A stretch of 46,488 nucleotides of DNA from MGIIb-O5 sp036154155 (GCA_036154155.1 JAYZLP010000022.1:1-46488), one strand, 5' to 3'. Shown: positions 26,633 to 36,200, numbered from the stretch's first letter. The notes: a model not told the origin generated them from the sequence alone. A program made the numbers and translations.

Positions 26633-27520
26633 ATGCGTTTACTTGCGGATGAGGAAATCTTCTCCCCAATAGAAGAAATTCTGCGCTCTGCGGCATCGAT
26701 GGTTAATTCCGGAAAAAGAATCACCATATCTACTCCGGAACCTACTCTCTCCTCATCACTTGCCATGGCCCCCCTCGAAGCAGCATTTCTTGACGAGGGG
26801 ATTCCCTACAGGCGAGTCATCACCAATGGGCCAGAGCCAAAATCTGTGGGCATATTTTCGCCATTTATATTGATTGATCCTTCGATAGAAGAAGTCAACT
26901 TTACTGAAAATATTTCAGCACTAGTCATAGGCGGGGGCATTGCAACTACCGCACACATGGGGCAACACGGTAAACGACGAAATGGGGTCCTCACGCCCAC
27001 GGCCATTTCACATGCTCTTGCCCAACTGATTTCCCCATCTGGGAAGAGAGTTAGGAGGATGAGGCCATGGCTGATTTCAGGAAATTGGATTCATCCATCC
27101 ATGGACACAACTTACGATCCTGTATACACGACACTCAGGGACCTTCTCGAGGAAGAGGGGTCAATCAGTGTAGTTCCACTTCCAGAGGTCCCAAGTCCCG
27201 AAAAATCAACCCGCCCATGGGTGAATGAAGCCGACCTTGAGGCAGTTAAGGGTAGATGGCAACACTTGGATGCCGAGGGAAGGGCGCGGGCGATTTCCCA
27301 CCTTATGAGGCCGGGATTAGGACTTTCCGCACCATCAACATCGCGTTTTGAGGAATTAGGGTGGCATTGCATTCTTGCGCCCTCATGGGATTCAGATTTG
27401 GCTGGCCAGATTAGGACTGCATCATCATTATGGAAGGGCACTAGCAAGGATGTGGCAGCGGGCAAGCTAATTGATATGTTAATTTCAAGGGGCCTTGTAA
27501 TCCCTACTCAATTCGAATAA
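26633..27520 (+). CDS. Candidate RecJ/Cdc45-like protein lacking DHH catalytic motifs
   Basis: About 295 residues from the ATG at 26633; the frame extends upstream into the uS15 gene to a TTG at 26549. The sequence has a Rossmann-like opening (RITISTPEPTLSSSLAMAPLEAAFLDEGIPYRR) where DHH-family RecJ proteins carry a DxDG motif. Later strands (FILIDPS, ALVIGGG) align loosely with where DHH would lie, but no DHH, DxD or similar acidic cluster is seen. Its position after uS15 is where archaeal GAN/RecJ genes occur. I therefore propose an inactive, Cdc45-like relative with a role in the replisome. The family assignment rests on weak pattern similarity plus context and could be wrong. Its 3' end overlaps the convergent gene by 17 bases. 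Confidence 0.45.
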   Translation: MRLLADEEIFSPIEEILRSAASMVNSGKRITISTPEPTLSSSLAMAPLEAAFLDEGIPYRRVITNGPEPKSVGIFSPFILIDPSIEEVNFTENISALVIGGGIATTAHMGQHGKRRNGVLTPTAISHALAQLISPSGKRVRRMRPWLISGNWIHPSMDTTYDPVYTTLRDLLEEEGSISVVPLPEVPSPEKSTRPWVNEADLEAVKGRWQHLDAEGRARAISHLMRPGLGLSAPSTSRFEELGWHCILAPSWDSDLAGQIRTASSLWKGTSKDVAAGKLIDMLISRGLVIPTQFE

Positions 27521-29498
27521 TACTACCGCATTCGGAGCAAGAAAGCCTTAGCGGCCTAACATCCGAATCAACTGATATGGGATTTCCACATGACGGACAA
27601 TTCACTCTCCCGCCTACCTTCCCATTATTCTCAGCCCTCTCTACTTTGGGCGAAAGTAATGAGATCGGGAATACTAGTAGTATGCTGGACAGAACCACTC
27701 CAAGAACCATCTGCATGGGAAGTCCTAGGAAGTATATCGCGAAAGACATCAGCCCCATGGTAGCAACTGTAACCATCGTGGGGAACCTGGACCTCTTTCT
27801 TGTCATGTTTAGCCCCGTACCAATAGCTGCACAAAGAGCCAGAACCATAATCCCGGAACCGACCAGAACACTGAACATTGGATTTCCAGTAGGAGTAAAT
27901 TCAACCCTGAAATCCAACTCAAGGTCAAGCTCATCTTCATCTATTGAAATCGTTTCCTGAACAATCCATCTCCTGTGGGAGTATTCAATCCCCTCGGACG
28001 AAACCACGCCTACGTCTTGAAGCATGGACCCCTTCAGTTCAACATGCAGACCTATAGTCGTCCAGTATTCTTCCAAAGATGGGCGAATGAAGTTCTCGAC
28101 TAGTAACTGCCTTTCTCCCTCGTAGATTAGGTAAGAAGTGGAAATAGTGATCGAAATAGAATCCGAACTAAACCCCCTAGTTCCTCCCATATTGATATTT
28201 ATCTCGGTAGGTCCCAGATCAATTGGATCAATGCCTAGAACTGACTCCGCCTCAATGAATATCCCATTGGAAAGGAAAGAACGCATATCCGATGTCGATC
28301 CAGTCAGATATCCGGTAAGAGCGACCAATTCTGAGTCATCGACCATCCCGTTATTGTAATCTGATTGCGGAATCGAGCTAGAGTATGACTTCAAGTTCCT
28401 CCACCAACTATTAGACTCCAAGCTAGTGTTTCCAATATTGTCTAGGCCCCACCTCATCCATTGTGACATGGCACCCTCAAATTCGAGTGTCACATGCCTT
28501 TCTGTGCTGTCTCCCTTCCACTCTGCATTAATATTTACAGAAAGATCCGTCCCGCCCGTCCTTAGGGGCTCATTAGCAGGGTACCACGTTCCACTGCCCC
28601 CTCCATCCTCTCCAACGGTAATAGAATGTGTCATATTGGCCTCAATTACTAGCCCCTCCTGAGGTTCAAGATGAAAGTCAACACGATATGTCCCACCCTC
28701 AGTTCCATCAGGAATATTCCAAACAAATGTTACTTCGACGCCATTCTCGACAAGTGTCGCTACAGGCTTCTCACTAACTGCGGAATTCTGCACAGAAATC
28801 CCTCCTACCGAGGCTGACCACATCCTGTCATCAAATCCCGAAGAAAGTAGAATTGGGAAATAAACCAAAGTTCCACTAACACTAGCATCTCTCATTTGAA
28901 TTTCAACCAAGGGTAGCCTTACTGAGATACTGGATTTCTTATCTTCAGACCCCCAAAGGAAGGTCACTCCTGCATTGTCCCCAGGCTGATTGAAACCAAG
29001 AAGTTGCACATTGAGGGTAATCTCCACTAGATCGCCATCATTTACCTGCCCAGCCTCGACATCCACAAGTATCTGTAAATCACCATCTCCGGTGATGTAA
29101 GGATTCAGACCTTCAGAGCTACCCTGGTAGAATGAACCCCCAATTCTGACCTCTAGTGTGGCATTGATGTTCACGCCCACGGCTCCTTGGACCTCATACG
29201 GAATCGTGAACTCCCATGTAGAATCTGGATGGTCTCCCTCGGAACCCCATGTTACGCCCCACTTTCCAACCTCTATTGGCTGGAAAACCTGAGTAACTAG
29301 AGACGACTCAGCCTCATCAAGATCAGAATCAAATGGGGATAGAGTTCCTATGTCCGCTTCTCCAAGCAAAAACAACTCAAAGTCTTCGGAGTTGCAGCAG
29401 CTAGATTGCTGTCCGGCCGTATGGCTGGCTGGTGATGCAATCGTCAACATCAACGCAACGAAAAGGAGAACTGCGTACCGACCCCGCACATCTCCCAT
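27504..29498 (-). CDS. Exported membrane protein with Ig-like body, three helices and a C-terminal zinc ribbon
   Basis: A 664-residue protein. It has a signal peptide (YAVLLFVALMLTIASPA), then CCN and a long beta-rich exterior of about 500 residues with Ig/cohesin-like segments (GDLVEITLNVQLLGFNQPGD). The C-terminal part has about three membrane helices (VLVGSGIMVLALCAAIG, then two within VTVATMGLMSFAIYFLGL and MVLGVVLSSILLVFPI). The last 35 residues form a CPSC-x20-CSEC zinc ribbon ending in SIIRIE. An odd number of helices after an exported body puts the ribbon in the cytoplasm. The ribbon resembles those of transcription or translation factors, but its partner is unknown. I do not recognise the family. 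Confidence 0.75.
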   Translation of the reverse strand: MGDVRGRYAVLLFVALMLTIASPASHTAGQQSSCCNSEDFELFLLGEADIGTLSPFDSDLDEAESSLVTQVFQPIEVGKWGVTWGSEGDHPDSTWEFTIPYEVQGAVGVNINATLEVRIGGSFYQGSSEGLNPYITGDGDLQILVDVEAGQVNDGDLVEITLNVQLLGFNQPGDNAGVTFLWGSEDKKSSISVRLPLVEIQMRDASVSGTLVYFPILLSSGFDDRMWSASVGGISVQNSAVSEKPVATLVENGVEVTFVWNIPDGTEGGTYRVDFHLEPQEGLVIEANMTHSITVGEDGGGSGTWYPANEPLRTGGTDLSVNINAEWKGDSTERHVTLEFEGAMSQWMRWGLDNIGNTSLESNSWWRNLKSYSSSIPQSDYNNGMVDDSELVALTGYLTGSTSDMRSFLSNGIFIEAESVLGIDPIDLGPTEININMGGTRGFSSDSISITISTSYLIYEGERQLLVENFIRPSLEEYWTTIGLHVELKGSMLQDVGVVSSEGIEYSHRRWIVQETISIDEDELDLELDFRVEFTPTGNPMFSVLVGSGIMVLALCAAIGTGLNMTRKRSRFPTMVTVATMGLMSFAIYFLGLPMQMVLGVVLSSILLVFPISLLSPKVERAENNGKVGGRVNCPSCGNPISVDSDVRPLRLSCSECGSIIRIE

Positions 29499-29585
29499 AT
29501 GCCCACGTCACAACTAAACAACTTGAATACAACCCCTGTGAGGGCGCTATTTAGTCGATAATCCCAATTGGCAACAATAGCCATG

Positions 29586-31316
29586 CTATCCATGTAGCCA
29601 TGACATCACTATTGCACCACTGCTGGGAATCTCCCCAATTTTTGCAAAACCCACTCTCTCCAGCTGAACCACCATTCCCTCTGCAAGATCAATATTCTCG
29701 ATGACACCAGAAACACGACGAATTTCGTCACCTTCGGGGATTTCCAGCACGGCCTCCCGTGCGATTTCCACGGGTAACCAGTGTGCGATGGTGCGCCTGT
29801 CCGTTCTTTCGATAGAAATTACTTCGGCTACCCCCTCGTGGATTTTCACATCTGCAAAACCCTTCAGTCTGATGTTTGAAAGCTCAACATCATTTTCCTC
29901 CATGACAATTTCTCCAGAGGATATTTCCCAGTCCCTGGTTCCCGTCACAGTCCCATCAGGATGCTTTGGAATTGAAATGTTGGGAACATAGTTGTCAATC
30001 TCTTCAGTGATTTCGAGAATCACAACGTTCGGCTCTCTAACGAAGCTCCGACGCTCCGAGATCGAGTCTATGGTACTGGAATTCTTGGCCTCTATGCTCT
30101 GCATCGGAACGGATATGTCCTTCTGCGTAAGCCCGAGTTCCAGCCAGAAATCCCTAATCGCCTCGGACGAGAAACCCCTCTTCCTAAGAGCGGAAATGGT
30201 TGGCAATCTCGGATCATCCCATCCCGCGTATTTTCCCTCAGAAATTTCCAACTTCATACCAGATGTCGAGAAACCACCAAACTCCAGAACCTTGACCCTG
30301 CCCCAGTAGAGGGTTTCGGGGTATTCCCATCCAAAGTGACCATAGAGAATTGTTTGCTTTCTAGTGCTATCCATCAGGTCCTTACCCCTAACAATGTGCG
30401 TGACTCCCTGAAGACGATCTTCAATGGCACTCTGAAAGTCGAGAAGTGGCCAAACCTTGTACCTCTCCCCTACTAAGGGATGAGGCGTATGTTGAATTCT
30501 TAATGCCGGCCAGTCCCTAAGGGCGGGATTGGGCAAGTCAAGAGATGTTTTCACTCTCACTACCGCCCCTCCCTCAGGAATCGAACCATCGACCATCAAA
30601 TTCCAATGCTCTAAATTCGTTCCAATTTCATTAGTCCTACAAGGGCACTCTTCCTTGCTATCTCGGAGAGATTTGAATTCCTGAGCTGTGCATCTGCAGA
30701 CATATCCGAATCCTTCAGAAATCATCTTCTCTGCGTACTCAAGGTAGACGGGAATCCTGTCACTGGCCCTGATTACAATATCCGCTTTCCTCCCAGAAAT
30801 CCACTCAAACTCTTCCTCGATTTGAGAATATGCAGAAGGTTCAGGGGGCTTGACCCTGGTGTCCGTGTCGTCAAATCTCAGAACAACTCGTCCCCCATTC
30901 ATCTCGGCCAGTTCAGAATTAATCACAACACCCCTAGAGTGCCCAAGTGTAAGCGGCCCGTTTGGATTGGGTGCAAATCTCAAGGTCACTTCGCCTTCAA
31001 TGCTGTTGGGGAGCTCCGGCAAACCGGTCCTCTTCTTCTGCTTCTCCCGGTGAAGGGCCTCTGGATTTGTCTCCTGCAGAATTTTTCTTAACGCGTCAAC
31101 CCCCTCTTCACTAGCTACTTTATTCGCTTCTTCCACATGAAGCTGCACTAGTTCTCTGAGCTCCTTGGCCCTTGGCCTCAATTCACGCATTTCTGAAAGA
31201 AGCCTACCAAGTACACTGCCAGCCTTCCCCTCGCCGTCGTACTCTACTGCGTTTTGCAGTGCATACTTGCGTACAGCATGGATAATTTCCAAACTCCAGC
31301 CCTCGGTCCCGGACAT
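29586..31316 (-). CDS. gltX: Glutamyl-tRNA synthetase (archaeal type)
   Basis: A 576-residue class I synthetase. The ATP-binding signature is RFAPNPNGPLTLGHS (HIGH equivalent at 123-127). The archaeal/eukaryotic type is shown by the GWDDPRLPTI segment at 365-374 and a beta-barrel anticodon-binding C-terminus, unlike bacterial GltX. Cysteines C207, C209, C224 and C226 (VCRC, CPC) form the zinc site. The KMSKS-like loop is unusual: FSTSGMK at 349-355 where archaeal relatives usually carry a lysine right after the STS. The enzyme charges tRNA-Glu and, in archaea without GlnRS, also tRNA-Gln for amidation. It is the last gene of a minus-strand run after rnhB (42 bases upstream). Confidence 0.95.
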   Translation of the reverse strand: MSGTEGWSLEIIHAVRKYALQNAVEYDGEGKAGSVLGRLLSEMRELRPRAKELRELVQLHVEEANKVASEEGVDALRKILQETNPEALHREKQKKRTGLPELPNSIEGEVTLRFAPNPNGPLTLGHSRGVVINSELAEMNGGRVVLRFDDTDTRVKPPEPSAYSQIEEEFEWISGRKADIVIRASDRIPVYLEYAEKMISEGFGYVCRCTAQEFKSLRDSKEECPCRTNEIGTNLEHWNLMVDGSIPEGGAVVRVKTSLDLPNPALRDWPALRIQHTPHPLVGERYKVWPLLDFQSAIEDRLQGVTHIVRGKDLMDSTRKQTILYGHFGWEYPETLYWGRVKVLEFGGFSTSGMKLEISEGKYAGWDDPRLPTISALRKRGFSSEAIRDFWLELGLTQKDISVPMQSIEAKNSSTIDSISERRSFVREPNVVILEITEEIDNYVPNISIPKHPDGTVTGTRDWEISSGEIVMEENDVELSNIRLKGFADVKIHEGVAEVISIERTDRRTIAHWLPVEIAREAVLEIPEGDEIRRVSGVIENIDLAEGMVVQLERVGFAKIGEIPSSGAIVMSWLHG

Positions 31317-31358
31317 GCTCGCTAATGGGCCACCATCACTCCCTCTTTGTGATTCCCG

Positions 31359-32096
31359 TCATCCCCAGTCCCCGAGAGTTGATTGTGAGGCTATCTTCCC
31401 ATCCCCAGAACGTGATGGAACAGGGGTTCCATGGAACTCTGTCCATGCCCTGGAAACCGTCTTCCAACTCCATCTAAGACATTCATGCGGTAATTCTCCT
31501 GAGACTAACTTACTCACGGCCCGCCTTGTTTTCGGATCCGAGGGATAACCAGAACCCAAGTCTATCCCCAACTCCTCTGAAAGCTCGTGAATTTTCGAGT
31601 CCCTCTCAACTTTGGCAATGATACTAGCAGCGCTGGTTACAACATCCCTGGAGTCCATTCCATGCCTCGAGTCAATATCCCATCCGCCCCACCTTTCTCC
31701 CAGGACATTCGAAAGCCTGGATCCAAATCTTGCTTCATCGACATCACAAGCATCCACCTTTAGAGAACCATTTGGAATGGGGTTCGTGCATAATTCCAAT
31801 GCCTCTGCGAACAATTCCACCTCTAAACTATTCAAATCAGAATTGACGCTGTTGTAGTCTATCCTAGAAGGTTCGCAGACCACGATGCCCAGCCCCCAAT
31901 CCCGGTTTTCATACTCCTTGATAATTTTCGTGTAAATCTCCCCTCTCTTGCCGGGCGATAGAGATTTTGAGTCCCTTGCTCCGCTCTCCTGAAGAAACGC
32001 CACATCTTCCGATGGAACGCAAAGTGAGCAAACTACTAGCGGCCCCAATGCTGGGCCCCTTCCAGCCTCATCCACTCCTGCATGAGGCCCTCTCAT
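31359..32096 (-). CDS. rnhB: Ribonuclease HII
   Basis: A 245-residue type 2 RNase H that cuts RNA in RNA-DNA hybrids and single ribonucleotides in DNA. Catalytic acids are seen as D9 and E10 (GVDEAGRG), D115 (KVDACD) and D148 or D151 before SAASIIAKVERD. The family motif GSGYPSD is at about 177-183. The C-terminal 30 residues are serine-rich and extend past the core. Its ATG overlaps the stop of the upstream anchored-protein gene as ATGA, so translation of the two is probably coupled. GluRS follows. The pairing with a surface protein looks like operon hitchhiking rather than shared function. Confidence 0.95.
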   Translation of the reverse strand: MRGPHAGVDEAGRGPALGPLVVCSLCVPSEDVAFLQESGARDSKSLSPGKRGEIYTKIIKEYENRDWGLGIVVCEPSRIDYNSVNSDLNSLEVELFAEALELCTNPIPNGSLKVDACDVDEARFGSRLSNVLGERWGGWDIDSRHGMDSRDVVTSAASIIAKVERDSKIHELSEELGIDLGSGYPSDPKTRRAVSKLVSGELPHECLRWSWKTVSRAWTEFHGTPVPSRSGDGKIASQSTLGDWG

Positions 32097-34159
32097 ATCT
32101 CTAGGTCAAAGTCAGGCGGGCCTTCATCCTCACTACTGGGACCCCCGCCATATTCTGTTTCACCAGACACATCCAAGATTTCGTTATCGGGGTGAAGGAC
32201 ATCTCCCTCGCTAATCTCGTCCGCGAGTCTAATTGCTTCCTCGATATCGCCTTCAGCTTGTGCCCTATCCAGTATGTCACTTGCCTCGCTAACAATTTTC
32301 TCGTCGGGAGCCTCCATCTTCTTCTCGCTCATGCCCCCAGATTTCTCAATGAAGCTAGTTTTGAATTCTGAATGGGGCAATACCGGACTTTCTATGGCCC
32401 CAACTTCTTCTGCTTCAACCCTCTTGAACCGGGATATCCACTCTTCTGCATTTTCTGAATCTGGATCTTCGCCTGCCTTCGAGCCATCCCCCTCTTTCGA
32501 CCTGATGGATAACGCCCTCATGACTCCCAATGTGCCAAGAATGACCACAATGATGGTTAGGGAAAACTCCAGCCACTTATTCATCCATTTGATTGCAATT
32601 TCTCGCACGCTCTCTTTCTCCGGCAAAGGCTCCCCTACCTCCTCCCCGGGAATTGTTGCCATTTCGGAACCAGTGAAAATTATTGACGGGTCTCTCGTTG
32701 ATCTCACTTCTATGGACAAGACTGCTTGGGCCTCTACAGGTGCAATTTCAGGAACTATCATCCATGCAACGAATGAAACCTCTTCCCCTGACTGAACGTC
32801 AAGCAGTTCAAATGATCTGGACATCCCCGAAGACGAGTCAAAGCTTGAACCTGGAGGGGGGATGAAAGAGAATTCCGTAACCACATTCGAGTCAAGATTC
32901 GCCACTAGTCCATCTGGCCCATTTCCGGAGTTTATCAAAGTCCAAGTCGATGTTAGATTATTCCCCCCGGTCAACTCGGAACTAGCCATCATAAGAGTCC
33001 AATCGAAATACTCTCCAGAAATAACCGCGAATGAAACGTGCCCGGGTGACCAATCATCAACAATAAGTTGGACCGTTATATTCGCAATTTTCCCGGATTC
33101 AGTGCCTCCAGCAACGCTTGTATTAATTGAAACTCCACTAATCGTGTTTCCAGAGTCTATTGTAAAGCGACTTCCCCCCAACTCTACATCGACCCAATCC
33201 TCCTCTCCGAGTATGTTTAGCTCAAAGACCGAGGCAACGTCCCCGGTATTTGTGATCATCAGGATTACTTCGCAGGACTCTCCAGGTACAGTTTCCAGCC
33301 CCGAACACCCATTTACGGATGTTTCAATCTCACCCCCAACCCTTGGAACAATGTTAACGCCCTGAACTGATCTGGAGGTTCTATCGGGCGCCCCTTCGCT
33401 CCAAACTATCGCCTCGAAAAACAGGGAACCCTCGTTTTCAGGGGGGGAGTCTATCTGGATTCTCGCTATCGCCGTACCATTTGGCGCTACATTTTCTAGT
33501 TGCCATCTATCGATTACGGAAGCACTCCAGCCACCATAAGAGAAGAATAAATCGGACTGACCAACAGGCTGAGAATCTAAATCCAAGGGGGTTATTTCGA
33601 GTTTTAAATTCCTCCATGAATTTCCCTCATTCCTAAGTACAATTTCAAAAATATCCGTGCTTCCAGGCTCTATCGAAGAAACCCCTCCCCCTTCGACGAT
33701 TGCAGCTCCGTCGAAGAAGCCGTATCTGAGTGAGAAATTATACCAGTCCGATGAACTATTGTCTAGTGATTGGACCCTCATAGAGAAGTGATGGAGGGAT
33801 TCAGAAAGAGGAAGGCCACCTGAAACATCAGGGGCCTCGACGGAGTAACCAACCCATGCCGTGGAACCCGGGGCCAATTCGTACAGATGCCCCGTCGATG
33901 GGTCCTCTTGTTCGTCCCAAGAGATATTCCAGCCCGCAGGTCCAGAAATTGATACTATGGCGCTATCACTAAAACCCTCATTATTCGTGAAATTTACATT
34001 AATTCCTATCTCAGAACCCGGATCAATATCGAAAATTGAGCCAGACTCGACACCAAATGTCGTACCTACGTCGCCCTCAACTCCTTGTGCTTGTGAGCTG
34101 AATGAAATTGACAGTACAATTAGCACCACCAAAGGCAGAGACGTCCTTCTCACAATCAC
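32093..34159 (-). CDS. Exported single-pass protein with NEW3/CARDB-like domains and acidic cytoplasmic tail
   Basis: A 688-residue protein with a signal peptide (RRTSLPLVVLIVLSISFSSQA). Residues about 30-510 contain repeated Ig-like domains of the NEW3/alpha-galactosidase-associated kind (NFTNNEGFSDSAIVSISGP, LRNEGNSWRNLKLEITP, MITNTGDVASVFELNI), each with the telling 'GW' and 'NTG' strands. A single helix (EFSLTIIVVILGTLGVMRAL) leads into a cytoplasmic tail of about 130 residues rich in Glu and Asp, ending DEGPPDFDLEI. The tail includes a helical part (ILDRAQAEGDIEEAIRLADE). No catalytic motif was found. It heads a minus-strand operon with rnhB and gltX and overlaps rnhB by 4 bases. Confidence 0.8.
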   Translation of the reverse strand: MIVRRTSLPLVVLIVLSISFSSQAQGVEGDVGTTFGVESGSIFDIDPGSEIGINVNFTNNEGFSDSAIVSISGPAGWNISWDEQEDPSTGHLYELAPGSTAWVGYSVEAPDVSGGLPLSESLHHFSMRVQSLDNSSSDWYNFSLRYGFFDGAAIVEGGGVSSIEPGSTDIFEIVLRNEGNSWRNLKLEITPLDLDSQPVGQSDLFFSYGGWSASVIDRWQLENVAPNGTAIARIQIDSPPENEGSLFFEAIVWSEGAPDRTSRSVQGVNIVPRVGGEIETSVNGCSGLETVPGESCEVILMITNTGDVASVFELNILGEEDWVDVELGGSRFTIDSGNTISGVSINTSVAGGTESGKIANITVQLIVDDWSPGHVSFAVISGEYFDWTLMMASSELTGGNNLTSTWTLINSGNGPDGLVANLDSNVVTEFSFIPPPGSSFDSSSGMSRSFELLDVQSGEEVSFVAWMIVPEIAPVEAQAVLSIEVRSTRDPSIIFTGSEMATIPGEEVGEPLPEKESVREIAIKWMNKWLEFSLTIIVVILGTLGVMRALSIRSKEGDGSKAGEDPDSENAEEWISRFKRVEAEEVGAIESPVLPHSEFKTSFIEKSGGMSEKKMEAPDEKIVSEASDILDRAQAEGDIEEAIRLADEISEGDVLHPDNEILDVSGETEYGGGPSSEDEGPPDFDLEI

Positions 34160-34242
34160 CCCTGAATGTCGAGTGATTTCATTCCTGCCCCCACATGATG
34201 GATTTACGGAGCATTCATGAGGTTGAGTGCTGTTCGCCAGTC

Positions 34243-34428
34243 ATGGCACCGGTATGGCCGTTCACCAGAAAGAAATCCCAACCGCGCAAGGCAAAGCCAA
34301 TCGAGGAGAAGCCTGTCATCAACTACGACCGTCAATCAGAAGACGTTCAGAAGAACAAGTTGGACGACAGAAGTCACCTTGAAGACAAGGAATTCCTTGA
34401 TGCGATGGATCTTCTGGACGACAAGTAA
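34243..34428 (+). CDS. Small charged protein of unknown function
   Basis: 61 residues from the ATG at 34243 (MAPVWPFTRKKSQ); an upstream in-frame ATG at 34195 would add 16 unlikely residues. The N-terminal half is basic (RKKSQPRKAKP) and the C-terminal half acidic and helical (DKEFLDAMDLLDDK). A second frame through the same bases is arginine-rich and looks like an artefact. The composition suggests a soluble peptide that binds a partner or nucleic acid. It lies alone between a divergent anchored-protein gene and the convergent pheT, 8 bases from the latter's stop. GATTTACGG near 34201 could be its TATA element. Confidence 0.55.
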   Translation: MAPVWPFTRKKSQPRKAKPIEEKPVINYDRQSEDVQKNKLDDRSHLEDKEFLDAMDLLDDK

Positions 34429-34436
34429 AATTAGAC

Positions 34437-36191
34437 TCAGAGGACTGGGTCGGGAATGATCCTGGCTAGTCTTTCAACGTCGAACTCTCCGCCGTGAATT
34501 GGCGATCTCAATCCGAACTCATTTGATACCTCGGGATCCAACTCGCCAAATTGCCCTACCTCTTCGCCGCCAACAATCACCCTCGCCCCCCTTCCAGCGA
34601 TCCATGGCCCCTCTCCTTCATTCATTGGTAGATATTCGACCCCCTCTAGGTCTCCACCCATGTCTCTGATTAATGCCTGGGAAATGCCCTTCGCTGAAGC
34701 AAATCCACCCCCGACCTCAGCACAGGCCCATGATGCCCTGGTCCTATTTTGGGAGTTGTGAACAACTTCACCGAGTTCGTAAACCCTTTGGGGTAACTCG
34801 TGATGCCTATTGGATGAGAGGAGCCTAAGTAGGGAAGGTAAAATGAATTGGCGCATCATGGTGTGATCAACAGTTATTGGATTGGAAATTATCGAGGGCG
34901 CGCCATTCTCATTCCACCTCATTATCTCAAATTGATCCCTTTTGTTAGAAAGTGTCAGGCTCTGTGTTTCCTGCAGCCCGACCGCTCTAAAACTGGCTCT
35001 AATCCTTCGATTAATCTGTGAGGATTTGAGAGGCACAGCATCAATGTGAACGGATGACATCTTTCTTGGAAGATTCCCATAGCCGAAACCTATTGCTATG
35101 TCCTCGATGATGTCTACTGGATGCATGATGTCACTCCGCCATCTCGGCATAGATACGATATGCTCCATTTCACCCACGACACAATCAGCCCATCTTTCAG
35201 CCCTCTCTGAACCGTCTGTAACTGTACGCGTCTCAATCAATTCCCCTCCCATCCTAGCAATTGATTCAGAAATCTCTGCCTCCCCTAGCTTGACTCCAAG
35301 TATCCTCTCAACTAGATTACTTGGGACCCTGTGGCTCTTACTTTCGAAATTGGGGGTAGTCGAGACGCTTCCGTCCCATCCTGCTATCTCAACGCTTTCC
35401 ACCTTCCCTCCCAATTCTGAGAGTGACAGGCAAACAAGCAATAGGCATGCCTCGCAAGCGCGATAATCAGTTCCGGTGACATCAATGAAGAAGTCTTTAG
35501 TTACTTCATTGACAGTAGTATGGTCTCCATTAATTATCGGAGGGAAAGAAAGAATGTCGTCGTTCGAATCTAGTATTATTGGAAAGCGCTCCATATGATC
35601 CATAAGATGGGCGTACTCGACCCCCTTAGGGTGTTCCGACAATATTTCTTCTATGCTCATTTCATTTTCCGAGGCTAGAGGGACGAATGAGTATCCTCCA
35701 TCCACCGTCTCATACCTGAATGGGGGATCTACTTTCGATAAATCATGAACGCCTATGGAGGAGAGAGACCTCTTTCTACCCAGTGTTAGGTGCAACTTCT
35801 CCTGATGGTCCATGAGGGATTGAATGAATGCGTCCTTCTCCGAATCATTAGATCCAGTATTAACCCCCCTAACAACAGCGGCGAGAATTATCGGTCTGAC
35901 ATTCTCAAGAGAACTGTCTACATCGATCCTTATTCCACTGCTTTCTACTTCTACTTCCCTAACTGTTTGATGGGCCCCAAGGAATGATCTAGCAGCCCTA
36001 GCCATCGTTTCGTGACTAAGCAAATCAGGCCTATCGGGAAAAACCTCAATTTCAATTTCATCCTCATTGGAATCTTCTACGGGGCACCCAATTTCCGGAA
36101 GAAAGTCCGGCCAAATATCTCCTTGGTGTGCGAAGTTGTTGATTCTCTGTATTCTTTCTAAGATTGAGTGTTGAAGGCTAATTGTCGGCAT
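34437..36191 (-). CDS. pheT: Phenylalanyl-tRNA synthetase beta subunit (archaeal type)
   Basis: A 584-residue beta subunit of the size seen in archaea and eukaryotes, shorter than the bacterial 800-residue form and lacking the N-terminal tRNA-binding extension and C-terminal anticodon-binding domain. The family motif FPDRPDLLSHE lies near residue 52, followed by B3/B4-like editing strands (DVTGTDYRACEACLLLV) and B5/core-like segments (VDIIEDIAIGFGYGNLP). It pairs with the alpha subunit PheS to charge tRNA-Phe and clears mischarged tyrosine. No pheS is in the window, although the two are often adjacent. Nine bases separate it from the upstream GXGXG fusion gene, so the two are probably co-transcribed. 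Confidence 0.9.
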   Translation of the reverse strand: MPTISLQHSILERIQRINNFAHQGDIWPDFLPEIGCPVEDSNEDEIEIEVFPDRPDLLSHETMARAARSFLGAHQTVREVEVESSGIRIDVDSSLENVRPIILAAVVRGVNTGSNDSEKDAFIQSLMDHQEKLHLTLGRKRSLSSIGVHDLSKVDPPFRYETVDGGYSFVPLASENEMSIEEILSEHPKGVEYAHLMDHMERFPIILDSNDDILSFPPIINGDHTTVNEVTKDFFIDVTGTDYRACEACLLLVCLSLSELGGKVESVEIAGWDGSVSTTPNFESKSHRVPSNLVERILGVKLGEAEISESIARMGGELIETRTVTDGSERAERWADCVVGEMEHIVSMPRWRSDIMHPVDIIEDIAIGFGYGNLPRKMSSVHIDAVPLKSSQINRRIRASFRAVGLQETQSLTLSNKRDQFEIMRWNENGAPSIISNPITVDHTMMRQFILPSLLRLLSSNRHHELPQRVYELGEVVHNSQNRTRASWACAEVGGGFASAKGISQALIRDMGGDLEGVEYLPMNEGEGPWIAGRGARVIVGGEEVGQFGELDPEVSNEFGLRSPIHGGEFDVERLARIIPDPVL

Positions 36192-36200
36192 TTCAATACC

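Noticed and set aside
34217..34459. 80-residue arginine-rich plus-strand frame
   Set aside because: It overlaps the small charged protein in another frame, runs into the pheT stop region and has a low-complexity composition typical of an out-of-frame read.
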